Below are positions 16,406 through 26,086 of a DNA stretch of 64,000 bases, piece by piece. A model generated the notes under the pieces. It made no database searches. It was not told the origin of the DNA and saw nothing but the letters and a program-made list of their open reading frames with translations. How positions within the stretch are numbered: position 1 is the first letter of the stretch; each line of letters begins with the position of its first letter. This stretch comes from Pontibacter pamirensis (GTDB taxonomy: Bacteria > Bacteroidota > Bacteroidia > Cytophagales > Hymenobacteraceae). The position numbers were made by a program, and so were the translations under genes. The DNA lies in contig NZ_SSNI01000020.1 of NCBI RefSeq assembly GCF_010015475.1, positions 1-64,000 of the forward strand. Direction: 5' to 3'.

Positions 16406-18988
16406 ATGAAAAAATCCTTCAGCAGCCTTTTAGCCTTGTTGTTCCTGCCCTTGCTGGCCTTGGCACAACTCGTTACTGTGCCCAAAAACGTATACTTCGC
16501 CGACATCCACCTCCGGATTTCGGACGGAGCACAGGAGGAAATCCAGAAAAAGGTAGATGCGCTGCACCGCAACCAGACTTACTTTAAAATGAAAGTAGAT
16601 CTGGCAGATACCTATTTTCCCGTTATTGAGCGTGTATTTAAGGAGGAAGGCGTGCCAGATGACTATAAGTACCTTGCCCTGCAGGAAAGCGGATTGCTCG
16701 GCGATGCTGTTTCTACTTCTAACGCAGTTGGCTACTGGCAGTTTAAGCGGGAGGCTGCGCTGGATTTTAATTTGCGCATGGATAACAAAATAGACGAACG
16801 CCGCCATATTATTGAGGCTAGCCGCGGTGCCGCTAAATACTTCCTGCGCAGCAACAAATACTACAATAACTGGTTTAACTCGCTGCTTTCGTACTATTTG
16901 GGCTATACAGGAGCGAAGGCTTATACCAGCCCTTCGGATAATGGTGCCCGTAAGATGGATGTAACCGAAAAGTCGCACCCATACGTGATTACCTTCCTGG
17001 CACACAAAATTGCTTACGACGTTTTTGTTGGCAAGGCCAACCCGCCTGCACTGTCGTTGCGCGAGATACGCGGTACTGCGGGCCAGAGTTTAGCTGATAT
17101 TGCCATGTCTACTCAAACCGATTACGCTGAGCTAGAGAAGTATAACAAATGGCTGTTAGGCAGTTCTATCCCGTCTGATAAAGATTATTATGTAATGGTG
17201 CCCGTGCGCAACGGCAACAGCGATGGAGGCCTCTTAGCGTCAAAAGACACGGCTACTCCTATAACAACAAGAAAAGCCTTAAGTGCAAGAATTTCGAAGC
17301 AGAACGGATTGAGCACAGTTACCGCGCAACCTGGCGACACAAAAGACAAACTGGCCATGAAAGCCGGCCTTTCTACCCGTAAATTCCTGAAGTATAACGA
17401 CCTGCACAACTTCGACGAGATTGTAGCTGGTGCAGCATACTATACTGAAAAGAAAAACATGACCGCCGATGCGGAATACCATGTGGTGCAGCCAGGAGAA
17501 ACCATGCAGCTGATTTCGCAGCACTATGGCATCAGGCTGAATTACCTCCTGTTCAAGAACCGCATGAACCGCAGAGAGGTACCCGTGCCCGGCCGCGTAC
17601 TGTGGCTTCAGCAACGCAGACCAGCCCACACACCAGTGGAGGTACGCGACCTGAACAAAACACAGACAAAAACCGCTACCGCGCCAGGTTCTAATCGACC
17701 AGCAACCAACGCAGTTCAATCAAAGCAGGATGACAGACAGCAGGATGATAATAAAGCTTCTGAGTCAAAGCCAGCTTCTGATGGCAACATCTTCAAGCGA
17801 TTCATCAACAGCTTTAAGCGTTTTAAAAATCCACAGCCTGAGCAGCAGGAACAAATAGAGGAGGAAGAGGAAATAGTAGTAGCTGAAAGAACAGTAGTTG
17901 TTGAAAAGAAGACAAAGGTTCCTGCCCCATCTGTAGCTACTGAAACGGCTGTAGCCGTAAAAGCTGAACCAACGGATGAGGAATGGTTAGAGGCCGTCAA
18001 GGAAGAAAGAGTACAAACGGAGAAGACAGAAGCAATGAAGAAAGCGGAAGCACCTGTCACCAAAGTGCCCGCAGCAGAACCGCAGAAGAAACAGCCGGCG
18101 CTGTACCCACAAACCGGTACCATGGAGCCCATACAAGAGCCTGCGCAGCAAGCACCAATTGACACGCTGCCTGCAGCAGGTGAAATGTCGCCAGCCGAAG
18201 CTGACACGCTCAACACCAGTCCTATACCCGTAGAAGAAGAGGAACAAGCGCAGCAGGAAGAAGAGTTGGTAGAGGAGCAGGCAGAAGAATGGAACATAGG
18301 GGCAAAAGACGGAACAGCGAAAGAACCAGAGGATATTTTCAGAGAGCCAGCCGCCACGCCTGTTACGAAGCCAGCCACTAATACAGTTAAGAGAGAAGAA
18401 GTAGCTCCTGTGGCAGCACCAAAACCTACAAAGCACGTGGTAAAGCAAGGGGAAACGCTTTATGGTATCTCCAGAATGTATGCCGTTACAGTAAATGACC
18501 TGACTGCCTGGAATAAACTAGGTGATGTCCCGATACAAATGGGCCAGGAGTTGCTGATAGCTGAGCCCCTGGTACAGCCGGAGCAGGAGGCAACAGCAGA
18601 AGATGTACCTGCCACCATGCTTTCCACCACCAGCGACTATCATACGGTAGTAGCCGGTGAAACACTTTACCAGATCTCGAAAAAATATAGTGTCTCGCTT
18701 GAAGACATGCGCAACTGGAATAAACTGACAGACAACAACATCCGCTTAAGGCAGGAATTGCGTGTGAAAGCTCCTGCAGGCGCTACAGCACCAGCCACTG
18801 CCACTGAGTCCGGCTCAGCAGAAACCAGTGCGCTGCCAAGCACCGGGTACCATACCGTGGCTGACGGCGAAAGTATGTACCAGATTTCCCGCAAGTATGG
18901 TGTCACCATTAAAGACATTATGGGGTGGAATAATAAGTCTGATTTTGCTGTGAGTGTTGGGGAGAGGTTGTTGATAAAGAAGAAGTGA
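16406..18988 (+). CDS. MltD-like lytic transglycosylase with LysM repeats
   Basis: An 860-residue exported peptidoglycan enzyme. The signal peptide is MKKSFSSLLALLFLPLLALA. An SLT-type transglycosylase domain covers residues about 40-210 (catalytic Glu in YLALQESGLL; NAVGYWQF and SYYLGYTGAKAY motifs). Divergent LysM-like segments lie at about 235-360. One clear LysM follows near 362-410 (YHVVQPGETMQLISQHYG). An acidic, Glu/Ala/Pro-rich linker of about 250 residues follows. Three LysM repeats end the protein (HVVKQGETLYGISRMYAV, YHTVVAGETLYQISKKYSV, YHTVADGESMYQISRKYGV). It probably cleaves septal or sidewall glycan in the periplasm. ATG at 16,406 is chosen for the signal peptide; the frame extends to 16,247. 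Confidence 0.92.
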   Translation: MKKSFSSLLALLFLPLLALAQLVTVPKNVYFADIHLRISDGAQEEIQKKVDALHRNQTYFKMKVDLADTYFPVIERVFKEEGVPDDYKYLALQESGLLGDAVSTSNAVGYWQFKREAALDFNLRMDNKIDERRHIIEASRGAAKYFLRSNKYYNNWFNSLLSYYLGYTGAKAYTSPSDNGARKMDVTEKSHPYVITFLAHKIAYDVFVGKANPPALSLREIRGTAGQSLADIAMSTQTDYAELEKYNKWLLGSSIPSDKDYYVMVPVRNGNSDGGLLASKDTATPITTRKALSARISKQNGLSTVTAQPGDTKDKLAMKAGLSTRKFLKYNDLHNFDEIVAGAAYYTEKKNMTADAEYHVVQPGETMQLISQHYGIRLNYLLFKNRMNRREVPVPGRVLWLQQRRPAHTPVEVRDLNKTQTKTATAPGSNRPATNAVQSKQDDRQQDDNKASESKPASDGNIFKRFINSFKRFKNPQPEQQEQIEEEEEIVVAERTVVVEKKTKVPAPSVATETAVAVKAEPTDEEWLEAVKEERVQTEKTEAMKKAEAPVTKVPAAEPQKKQPALYPQTGTMEPIQEPAQQAPIDTLPAAGEMSPAEADTLNTSPIPVEEEEQAQQEEELVEEQAEEWNIGAKDGTAKEPEDIFREPAATPVTKPATNTVKREEVAPVAAPKPTKHVVKQGETLYGISRMYAVTVNDLTAWNKLGDVPIQMGQELLIAEPLVQPEQEATAEDVPATMLSTTSDYHTVVAGETLYQISKKYSVSLEDMRNWNKLTDNNIRLRQELRVKAPAGATAPATATESGSAETSALPSTGYHTVADGESMYQISRKYGVTIKDIMGWNNKSDFAVSVGERLLIKKK

Positions 18989-19030
18989 TTCTTTGGACGA
19001 AGGTCTTTTTGACAAAGAAACACCTAAATA

Positions 19031-19236
19031 AACGTGAACTCGAGAATTAATCTTTGAAATTTACGCTTGCAGAGCTCTTAATATGAATATTGGTTGATGT
19101 ATTCTTCTATTTCGGGACATATAGCCTACAAATGCAAATAAATACCATAATACTCACGATTACTTAGTGATTAAATCACCGTATAAATGATTGTAAATCA
19201 TTTTTTTACACATGGCTTAATTCCCGAGTTCACGTT
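19031..19236. mobile_element. 206-bp MITE-like element, copy 1
   Basis: 20-bp terminal inverted repeats (AACGTGAACTCGAGAATTAA at the left; the right end is its complement with one mismatch) bound a 206-bp AT-rich segment with no reading frame. It is flanked by the 5-bp direct repeat AAATA (19,026-19,030 and 19,237-19,241). A second copy of exactly the same length is at 25,318. It lies between the LysM gene and that gene's hairpin terminator. No transposase is encoded, so mobility would need a full-length IS elsewhere. Confidence 0.75.
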
Positions 19237-19253
19237 AAATAACCTCAATTTTC

Positions 19254-19294
19254 AAACGACAAGAGCCAGCTGCTGTAGCTGGCTCTTGTCGTTT
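19254..19294. terminator. bidirectional terminator between the LysM gene and the MFS gene
   Basis: Perfect 18-bp arms at 19,254-19,271 and 19,277-19,294 around a 5-base loop, with AAA and TTT at the outer edges followed by TATTATAAT. It serves the convergent LysM (plus) and MFS (minus) genes. The LysM stop is 266 bases away only because the MITE lies between. Confidence 0.85.
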
Positions 19295-19352
19295 ATTATA
19301 ATACTCCTTTAAGTCCTTAGTCTTTTGTCAAAAGTCCTTTGTCTAAAAGGCC

Positions 19353-20681
19353 TCACCTTTCCTCCGGCGGAGCCGTCAAACTAGAGGCTGACTGAAGCCC
19401 GGTGGCAATTTCCGGCACAATGCCCAGGCGTTCGTAAATTGGCCATACCATCTGCCGGAGGCGCGGCAGGCTCACAGCGAATGGCACGATGCTCAGCGCG
19501 CACAGCAGACCACATCCGGCAAGGGTATACCCCACCCCAATATGCTCTGCAACGGCACCTGCCAGCATACTTCCAATGGGAGCCATGCCCATAAATGCAG
19601 TGGCGTAGAGGCTCATCACGCGGCCCCGCTTATCGTCGTCTACAATGGTCTGCAGCAGCGTATTGCAGGAAGCCATGGACACAATCATGCCGAAACCGGA
19701 AAACAGCATCAGCAAAAGCGACAGCACCAGCATAGTTGAAAAAGAGAAAGCAATTAACGACGAGCCGAACAAGACCATCATACCTACAATCACCTTTCCC
19801 AGCCCCACCACGGACTTCCGCTGCGCCAGGAACATAGCGCCGGCTAATGCCCCAAAGCCGGAAGCCCCCATCAGGTAACCTAATGTGTTGGCGCCACCAT
19901 TTAAAATATCCCGGGCAAAAACGGGCAGCAGCACGCTAAACGGCATTCCGAACAGGCTCAGAAGCGCCACAATCATAATCAGCGACCGAATTGGCGGAAA
20001 TCCAAAGGCGTACTGGAAGCCATCTTTCAGCGACTCCCAGGCTTTGCGCTGCTGCGCCACCCGCTCAAAAGGCTTCAGTTGCATCATCAGCAGCGAGGCT
20101 AGCACGGCAATATAACTAACAGCATTGATGAGAATACATATCCCCTCTCCTACCACCGCGATAATCAAACCCGCGATGGTTGGCCCGACAAGCCGCGCCA
20201 TGTTGAACATGGAGGAGTTCAGGGCGATGGCGTTGCTGATATTCTCCCGCTTCTCTACCAGTTCAAAAACAAAAGCCTGCCGGGTTGAAATATCAAAGGC
20301 GTTGATAATGCCGAGCACAGCGCTTAAAGCCAGCACATGCCATATCTCAATGGTTTCGGTCAGGACCAGAACGGCTAGCGTCGATGCCTGCAGCATTGAA
20401 AGCGACTGTGTAACGATTAGCACCTTATGGCGGTTAAACTTATCGGCGACTACGCCAGCGAAGGGACCGAGCAGGAAAGAGGGAATCTGGCTGGAGAAGG
20501 TAACGGCACCAAGCAGGAAAACCGAATCTGTGAGGCGGTACACGAGCCAACTTAGGGCAATCTGCTGCATCCAGGTACCGATAAGCGAAATTCCCTGCCC
20601 CACAAAAAACAGCTTGTAGTTGCGCGACTGCAAGGCCCTGAACATGCTGCTTAACTTTCCTTCTGATTTTCCCTCTCCCAT
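19353..20681 (-). CDS. MFS transporter (enterobactin exporter / MFS-3 type)
   Basis: A 442-residue inner-membrane permease with about 12 transmembrane helices in two halves. It opens with FRALQSRNYKLFFVGQGISL and GTWMQQIALSWLVYRLT, the characteristic start of the EntS-like drug/siderophore efflux group. The loop 2-3 motif is GVVADKFNRHKVLI. The second half contains VFARDILNGGANTLGYLMGASG and DDKRGRVMSLYATAFMGMAP. It is probably a proton-driven exporter; substrate unknown. ATG at 20,681 is preferred over the TTG two codons earlier. It is monocistronic and convergent with the LysM gene. Confidence 0.9.
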   Translation of the reverse strand: MGEGKSEGKLSSMFRALQSRNYKLFFVGQGISLIGTWMQQIALSWLVYRLTDSVFLLGAVTFSSQIPSFLLGPFAGVVADKFNRHKVLIVTQSLSMLQASTLAVLVLTETIEIWHVLALSAVLGIINAFDISTRQAFVFELVEKRENISNAIALNSSMFNMARLVGPTIAGLIIAVVGEGICILINAVSYIAVLASLLMMQLKPFERVAQQRKAWESLKDGFQYAFGFPPIRSLIMIVALLSLFGMPFSVLLPVFARDILNGGANTLGYLMGASGFGALAGAMFLAQRKSVVGLGKVIVGMMVLFGSSLIAFSFSTMLVLSLLLMLFSGFGMIVSMASCNTLLQTIVDDDKRGRVMSLYATAFMGMAPIGSMLAGAVAEHIGVGYTLAGCGLLCALSIVPFAVSLPRLRQMVWPIYERLGIVPEIATGLQSASSLTAPPEER

Positions 20682-20960
20682 AAACAAATTTCTCCTGCAC
20701 TGGCACAGCTTTTTACTTACGTAGGGATACCGCTTTGGAGTTATAGTTTAAACGACAGCACGTTATAGAAATAGCAAGAACAAGTACCCTTAAAGAGACA
20801 AATCAAACCACGCTTTTGTTATGGCAGAAGCTGCTTTTTGGTTTGGGCAGCAGCCCTATTTTTCGTACTTTTAACATCCCGAGAATGAGCCGCAAGTATA
20901 GATTTTCCCTTATACAGAGGTCATTCATAATTCTTAATTCGTAATTCATAATTCTCCCGA

Positions 20961-23900
20961 ATGCCAGTTTTTTCGCATTTACACACCCATACGCAGTACT
21001 CTCTGCTCGACGGCCAGGCCAGCATCAGCGCGCTCATGAAAAAGGCGCAGGCCGATGGCATGCCCGCCGTAGCCATGACAGACCACGGAAACATGTTCGC
21101 TGCCTTCAACTTTGTGGCAGAGGCGAACAAGTATAACGTGAAGCCAATCGTGGGCTGTGAGTTTTACCTGGTAAAAGACCGCCATCAGAAAACCTTTACC
21201 AAGGAGATGAAAGATGTGCGCCACCACCAGCTGCTGCTGGCCAAAGACCAAGATGGCTACCAGAACCTGGCGAAGCTGTGCTCACTTTCTTATATAGAAG
21301 GTGTGTATAGCAAGTGGCCGCGCATGGACAAAGAACTCCTTTTAAAGTATAGCAAAGGCCTGATTGCTACGAGTTGCTGCATTGGCGCAGAGGTACCACA
21401 AGCCATCCTCTGGAAAACTGAGGAAGAAGCAGAAGAAATCTTTAAGTGGTGGCTGGATGTGTTCGGGGAGGATTACTACATCGAAATACAGCGCCACGGC
21501 CTGATGAACATCGATGGCACAGGCAAGAGCCAGGAAGACATTAACCAGGTGCTGCTGAAGTGGGCGAAGAAGTATGATGTAAAGGTGATTTGTACCAACG
21601 ACACCCACTACGTAGACCAGGACGACTGGAATGCGCACGACATCCTGCTTTGCGTGAACACCGGCGAGGACCAGTCGACACCCGTGGGGGACTTTGCCAC
21701 GCGCTACTACCGCTTCCTTTCAGATGACCAGAAGGTGATTTACGACACGGTAGACAATGTCCGGAACAAGTACAGCAACAATGCTAGCGTACGGCAGATG
21801 CTGCAGCGCATTGATGAGGCTGGCCCAAAAACACGCTTTGGCTTCCCCAACGACCAGTTCTACTTCAAGACGCAGGCCGAGATGAACGAGCTGTTCAAGG
21901 ACGTGCCGCAGGCGGTGGATAACACCAACGAGATTGTAGACAAGATTACGCCTCCCAAGCTGAAGCGCGATATCCTGCTGCCTAACTTCCCGATACCGCC
22001 GGAACATGCGGGTGCCGATGCTTACCTACGCCACCTTACTTACGTGGGTGCAAAAAAACGATACACCGATATCACGCCCGAAGTAGAAGAGCGCCTGGAT
22101 TACGAGCTACGCATTGTGGAGACCATGGGCTTTGCCGGTTACTTCCTTATTGTGCAGGATTTCATTAACCATGGCCGCGATATGGGTGTATTTGTAGGGC
22201 CTGGTCGTGGTTCGGCGGCTGGCTCTGCGGTAGCCTACTGCATCGGTATCACCAACATCGACCCTATAAAATACAACCTGCTGTTTGAGCGATTCTTGAA
22301 CCCGGAGCGTGTGTCGATGCCCGATATTGATATTGACTTTGACGACGTGAACCGCCAGCGCGTAATCGACTACGTGGTGGACAAGTATGGCAAAACGCAG
22401 GTAGCTCAAATCATCACCTTTGGTACGATGGCCGCTAAATCGTCTATCAAAGACGTGGCGCGCTCTACCTCTCTGCCGCTGGCCGATGCGAATGAGATGG
22501 CGAAGATGGTGCCGGACATGCCGGGTACTACGCTGGCAAAGGCCTTTATAGAAAACCTGGAGTTGGCCGCTATCCGCGAAGGAACCGACGCGCGTGCCGC
22601 CGTACTGAAGCTGGCCGAGAAGCTGGAAGGCTCCATCCGGAACACGGGTATACACGCAGCGGGTGTTATCATCGCCCCGGACGATATCACCAACTATATT
22701 CCGGTTTCTACCTCCAAAGACTCCGACCTGCTCGTGACGCAGTTTGATGGAAAGGTAATTGAAAGCGCAGGAATGTTGAAGATGGACTTCCTGGGCTTGA
22801 AAACGCTGACCATCATCAAAGATGCCATGGAGCTGATTAAGAAGAACCATGGCGTTGAGATTGACATCGACAATATTCCAATAGACGACGAGAAAACGTA
22901 CCAGCTATACCAGCGCGGCGACACCATCGGTACGTTCCAGTTTGAGTCGGAGGGCATGCGCATGTACCTCAAGGACCTGCAGCCTACTAACATTGAAGAT
23001 TTGATTGCCATGAACGCCCTTTACCGTCCGGGCCCGATGCAGTTCATCCCGAACTTCATTAACCGGAAGCACGGCAAAGAGGAAGTAGAGTACCCACATG
23101 AGCTGCTCGAGCCTATCCTGAACTACTCTTACGGTATTATGGTGTACCAGGAGCAGATTATGCAGACGGCCCAGGTTCTGGCGGGTTACTCTCTGGGTGG
23201 TGCCGACTTGCTGCGCCGCGCTATGGGTAAGAAGGACATGAAGAAGATGGCCGAGGAGCGTGAGAAGTTCATTGCCGGTGCCAAAGAGATTCACAACATC
23301 CCGTCTAAAAAGGCCTCCGAGGTTTTCGACGTGATGGAGAAGTTTGCCCAGTACGGCTTCAACCGCTCCCACTCCGCCGCCTATTCGGTGGTGGCTTACC
23401 AGACAGGTTACCTGAAAGCCCACTACCCTGCCGAGTACATGGCTGCCGTGCTCACCAACAACATGAACGACATCAAAAAGGTGACGTTCTTTATTGAGGA
23501 GTCACGCAAGCAAGGCGTACAGGTGCTGGGCCCGGACGTGAACGAATCCTTACTCAAGTTCAACGTGAACGAGCAGGGAAACATCCGTTTTGGCCTGGCT
23601 GCGATAAAAGGAACCGGTGAGTCTGCCGTGGATGCTATTATAGCGGAGCGGGAGAACGGCTTGTACCGGGATATCTTCGACTTCGCGAAGCGGGTGAACC
23701 TGCGTGCCGTGAACAAAAAGACCTTTGAAAGCCTGGCGCTGGCTGGCGGTTTTGATTCGTGGGACTTATACCACCGTGCCCAACTTGTAGAAGTGCCGGA
23801 AGGCGAAAGCATGAGCGTGCTGGAGAAGGCGGTGCGTTATGGCAACAATTATCAGGCAGAACTGCAGGCGGCGCAACAGTCGTTGTTTGGCGGTGGCGCT

Positions 23901-24581
23901 GCTGTGGCTGCCCCCATGCCAAAGATACCGGAAGTAGCCCACTGGACGCAGGCCGAGATGCTTCGCCGCGAGAAAGAGGTAGTTGGTTTCTACATGTCCG
24001 GACACCCGCTCGACCAGTTTAAGCTGGAGATAGACTCCTACTGCACCTGCCAGCTGAACAGAATCGAAGAATACAAAAACCGCGACGTGAACGTAGCCGG
24101 TATGGTGACGGACATTGTGATTCGCACCGCCCGAAACGGGAATCCGTTCGCGCTGTTCACGGTGGAAGATTATGACACGTCGATGCAGATGGCGCTTTTT
24201 GGAGAGGATTACGTCAAGTTCTCGCCTTACCTGAAGATGGGCTTATACCTGTTCATCAGGGGCAAGGTGCAGCTGCGCTACAAGTCTGAAGACCAGTGGG
24301 AGCTGAAACCGCAGAATATCCAACTGCTAGGCGATATTACTGATAAAATGGCGCAGGGCGTTCAACTCAACATCAACCTGCAGCACTTCACGCCAAACCT
24401 GGCAGAGGCGCTGGAAGGTGCCATTGTAGCGAGTCCGGGCCAGAAGCGCCTGGAAATTACCCTGCACGTACCGGAAGAAAAGCTGGCCCTGCCAATGTAC
24501 TCCCGCAAGTACCGCATCGACCCAAAGCAGTTTTTGGCAACCATCAAGGATATGGGCGTGGGAGAGTGTAAGCTGATCTAG
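20961..24581 (+). CDS. dnaE: DNA polymerase III subunit alpha
   Basis: A 1,206-residue replicative polymerase. The N-terminal PHP domain starts at FSHLHTHTQYSLLDGQAS (H7, H9, H11 region). The palm has the nucleotide-binding PGRGSAAGSAVAY near residue 414 and the catalytic PDIDIDFDD near 455. The fingers end with GFNRSHSAAYSVVAYQTGYL near 800. Tandem HhH and OB-fold regions follow (MVTDIVIRTARNGNPFALFTVEDY near 1045). The length fits the Bacteroidota DnaE1 type. The upstream 279 bases contain a repeat of the form CATAATTCTTAATTCGTAATT just before the start but no clear TAnnTTTG. The transcript ends at the hairpin at 24,641. Confidence 0.97.
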   Translation: MPVFSHLHTHTQYSLLDGQASISALMKKAQADGMPAVAMTDHGNMFAAFNFVAEANKYNVKPIVGCEFYLVKDRHQKTFTKEMKDVRHHQLLLAKDQDGYQNLAKLCSLSYIEGVYSKWPRMDKELLLKYSKGLIATSCCIGAEVPQAILWKTEEEAEEIFKWWLDVFGEDYYIEIQRHGLMNIDGTGKSQEDINQVLLKWAKKYDVKVICTNDTHYVDQDDWNAHDILLCVNTGEDQSTPVGDFATRYYRFLSDDQKVIYDTVDNVRNKYSNNASVRQMLQRIDEAGPKTRFGFPNDQFYFKTQAEMNELFKDVPQAVDNTNEIVDKITPPKLKRDILLPNFPIPPEHAGADAYLRHLTYVGAKKRYTDITPEVEERLDYELRIVETMGFAGYFLIVQDFINHGRDMGVFVGPGRGSAAGSAVAYCIGITNIDPIKYNLLFERFLNPERVSMPDIDIDFDDVNRQRVIDYVVDKYGKTQVAQIITFGTMAAKSSIKDVARSTSLPLADANEMAKMVPDMPGTTLAKAFIENLELAAIREGTDARAAVLKLAEKLEGSIRNTGIHAAGVIIAPDDITNYIPVSTSKDSDLLVTQFDGKVIESAGMLKMDFLGLKTLTIIKDAMELIKKNHGVEIDIDNIPIDDEKTYQLYQRGDTIGTFQFESEGMRMYLKDLQPTNIEDLIAMNALYRPGPMQFIPNFINRKHGKEEVEYPHELLEPILNYSYGIMVYQEQIMQTAQVLAGYSLGGADLLRRAMGKKDMKKMAEEREKFIAGAKEIHNIPSKKASEVFDVMEKFAQYGFNRSHSAAYSVVAYQTGYLKAHYPAEYMAAVLTNNMNDIKKVTFFIEESRKQGVQVLGPDVNESLLKFNVNEQGNIRFGLAAIKGTGESAVDAIIAERENGLYRDIFDFAKRVNLRAVNKKTFESLALAGGFDSWDLYHRAQLVEVPEGESMSVLEKAVRYGNNYQAELQAAQQSLFGGGAAVAAPMPKIPEVAHWTQAEMLRREKEVVGFYMSGHPLDQFKLEIDSYCTCQLNRIEEYKNRDVNVAGMVTDIVIRTARNGNPFALFTVEDYDTSMQMALFGEDYVKFSPYLKMGLYLFIRGKVQLRYKSEDQWELKPQNIQLLGDITDKMAQGVQLNINLQHFTPNLAEALEGAIVASPGQKRLEITLHVPEEKLALPMYSRKYRIDPKQFLATIKDMGVGECKLI

Positions 24582-24640
24582 TTGATTTGAAGATTGGGAG
24601 ATGTGGAGATGTGAAAATCTTCGCTGCTTCTTTAAAGTAT

Positions 24641-24675
24641 TGAAAGGGGTATGCCGCTGCGGCATACCCCTTTCA
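24641..24675 (+). terminator. terminator after dnaE
   Basis: Perfect 16-bp arms at 24,641-24,656 and 24,660-24,675 around a 3-base loop. The following 170 bases to the trxA promoter contain nothing recognisable. Confidence 0.85.
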
Positions 24676-24848
24676 ATTTAAGATTCGCTTTCATACCTTA
24701 AACATTTTCAATCTAAACTTGTTGATACAAATTAAATAATACCCTGACGGGCCTCGCTACCGTAAGTATATACTGTAACGATTGCGAATGGCAGCTACAA
24801 AGCTTAATAGCAGGACAGCTTGTCAGGGTATTTGATTTTGGGCGGATA

Positions 24849-24879
24849 TTTGCCAAACTTATAATTGTTACTATATTTA
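24849..24879 (+). promoter_or_regulatory. promoter of trxA
   Basis: TTTG at 24,849-24,852, a 19-base spacer, then TATATTTA at 24,872-24,879. This matches the Bacteroidota -33 box and spacing, with one mismatch in the -7 consensus TAnnTTTG. It leaves about 28 nt of leader before the ATG at 24,914. Confidence 0.55.
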
Positions 24880-24913
24880 AACATAGAACTTAACACAACA
24901 AACCGTTAAAATT

Positions 24914-25240
24914 ATGGCTAACAAAGCAATAGAAATCACAGACGCGAATTTTGATGAGATCATCAATTCAGATAAACCCGTATTAGTAGACTTTTGGGCA
25001 GAGTGGTGCGGACCGTGCCGCATGGTAGGTCCGATTGTAGAAGAATTGGCAGGCGAGTACGAAGGCAAAGCCGTTATCGGTAAAGTAGACGTAGACGCGA
25101 ACCCGCAGACTTCTGCTAAATTCGGTATCCGCAGCATCCCGACACTTCTTGTTTTCAAGAATGGTGAGGTGGTAGACAAGCAGGTAGGCGCCGTTCCTAA
25201 GAATGTGCTGTCTCAGAAACTGGAGTCACAAATGGCGTAA
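24914..25240 (+). CDS. trxA: thioredoxin
   Basis: A 108-residue cytosolic thioredoxin with the canonical redox motif W31-C-G-P-C35 (FWAEWCGPCRMVGP), the buried Asp25 of LVDFWA, the cis-Pro loop SIPTLLVFKNGEVV and a normal C-terminal helix. It reduces disulfides in client enzymes such as ribonucleotide reductase and peroxiredoxins. It is a single-gene transcript with its own promoter (24,849) and terminator (25,269). Confidence 0.97.
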   Translation: MANKAIEITDANFDEIINSDKPVLVDFWAEWCGPCRMVGPIVEELAGEYEGKAVIGKVDVDANPQTSAKFGIRSIPTLLVFKNGEVVDKQVGAVPKNVLSQKLESQMA

Positions 25241-25268
25241 GCTAAAAAATACCTATTCTAAGAAACAA

Positions 25269-25306
25269 AGAGAGGCTCTCCCGCTATGCAGGAGAGCCTC
25301 TCTTAT
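25269..25306 (+). terminator. terminator after trxA
   Basis: 13-bp perfect arms at 25,269-25,281 and 25,291-25,303 around a 9-base loop, followed by TTATTATA. Confidence 0.85.
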
Positions 25307-25317
25307 TATACATCATT

Positions 25318-25523
25318 AACGTGAACTCGGGAATTAACCTTTGAAATCTACGTTTCAGAGACCTTCTACATCAACATTTAACTGCTTCTTCACCTATTCC
25401 AGGAGATTGAGCCTTAAAACACTGATAAACAACTAACTGCTTGTATTTGATTAGTAATTATAAACATGATTATGTAATTGAATAACAAATGATTAACCGC
25501 TGTTTAATTCCCGAGTTCACATA
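25318..25523. mobile_element. 206-bp MITE-like element, copy 2
   Basis: The same length and ends as copy 1: left AACGTGAACTCGGGAATTAA; right TTAATTCCCGAGTTCAC followed by ATA, so the outer three bases have diverged. It is flanked by the 5-bp direct repeat TCATT (25,313-25,317 and 25,524-25,528). The first 35 bases differ from copy 1 at 3 positions; the interior is alignable but strongly diverged. It lies between the trxA terminator and the stop codon of the leftward DUF421 gene, one base from that stop. Confidence 0.75.
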
Positions 25524-25529
25524 TCATTA

Positions 25530-26042
25530 CTATTCTTCATCATCGCTGTCTTTCATGATAACGCTGATTTGACCGCTGCGCTCTAGGTAGGCCGATTTGA
25601 TTTTACTTAAGTCTGCTTCGGTACCTGATTTCCGAAGCGCCTCTTCTATATCATTTCTTGTTATGCTGTTTTTCCTCAGGGCATCCTGCTTCAAATCGCC
25701 ATCCTCTACTAGTTTTATACGCTCTCCTTTAATAAGATCACCGAAGCCAAAATTAGAATGATAAGCCGCTGTGGCTAAGCCTTTATGCAGCAGCACCAAT
25801 ACAAAAGCGGCAACCAGCGTGGGGACAAAAGGAGAATTCCCAGTAATGGCCCTGCTGAGAACAGAACCGTAGATAATTCCCAGCACAATATCAAAAGCAG
25901 AGCTCTTTCCAAAAATACGGTGATTGCCTATGCGCAGAATCAGCAAAGCAGCGAAAAAAACAACAACCGCCCGCACTGACATCTGCCACCAGGTTAAATC
26001 ATCTCCATGAATACCAAAAGCCAATTCTAAAAAACCTTCCAT
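25530..26042 (-). CDS. YetF/DUF421 family membrane protein
   Basis: A 170-residue protein: two to three transmembrane helices in residues 20-90 (SVRAVVVFFAALLILRIG, SAFDIVLGIIYGSVLSRAI, LVAAFVLVLLHKGLATAAY) followed by the cytosolic DUF421 alpha/beta domain (GERIKLVEDGDLKQDALRKNSITRNDIEEALR). The family is widespread and poorly characterised; some members affect spore or envelope properties in Bacillus. It lies 44 bases downstream of the 26,087 gene's stop on the same strand. MITE copy 2 abuts its 3' end. Confidence 0.88.
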   Translation of the reverse strand: MEGFLELAFGIHGDDLTWWQMSVRAVVVFFAALLILRIGNHRIFGKSSAFDIVLGIIYGSVLSRAITGNSPFVPTLVAAFVLVLLHKGLATAAYHSNFGFGDLIKGERIKLVEDGDLKQDALRKNSITRNDIEEALRKSGTEADLSKIKSAYLERSGQISVIMKDSDDEE

Positions 26043-26086
26043 ACACCCTCATCAAACGGAAGTTTTCCGGGAACGTTTTTCCTGTC

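Noticed and set aside
22107..22850. 247-codon frame opposite dnaE
   Set aside because: Antisense shadow inside conserved dnaE motifs.
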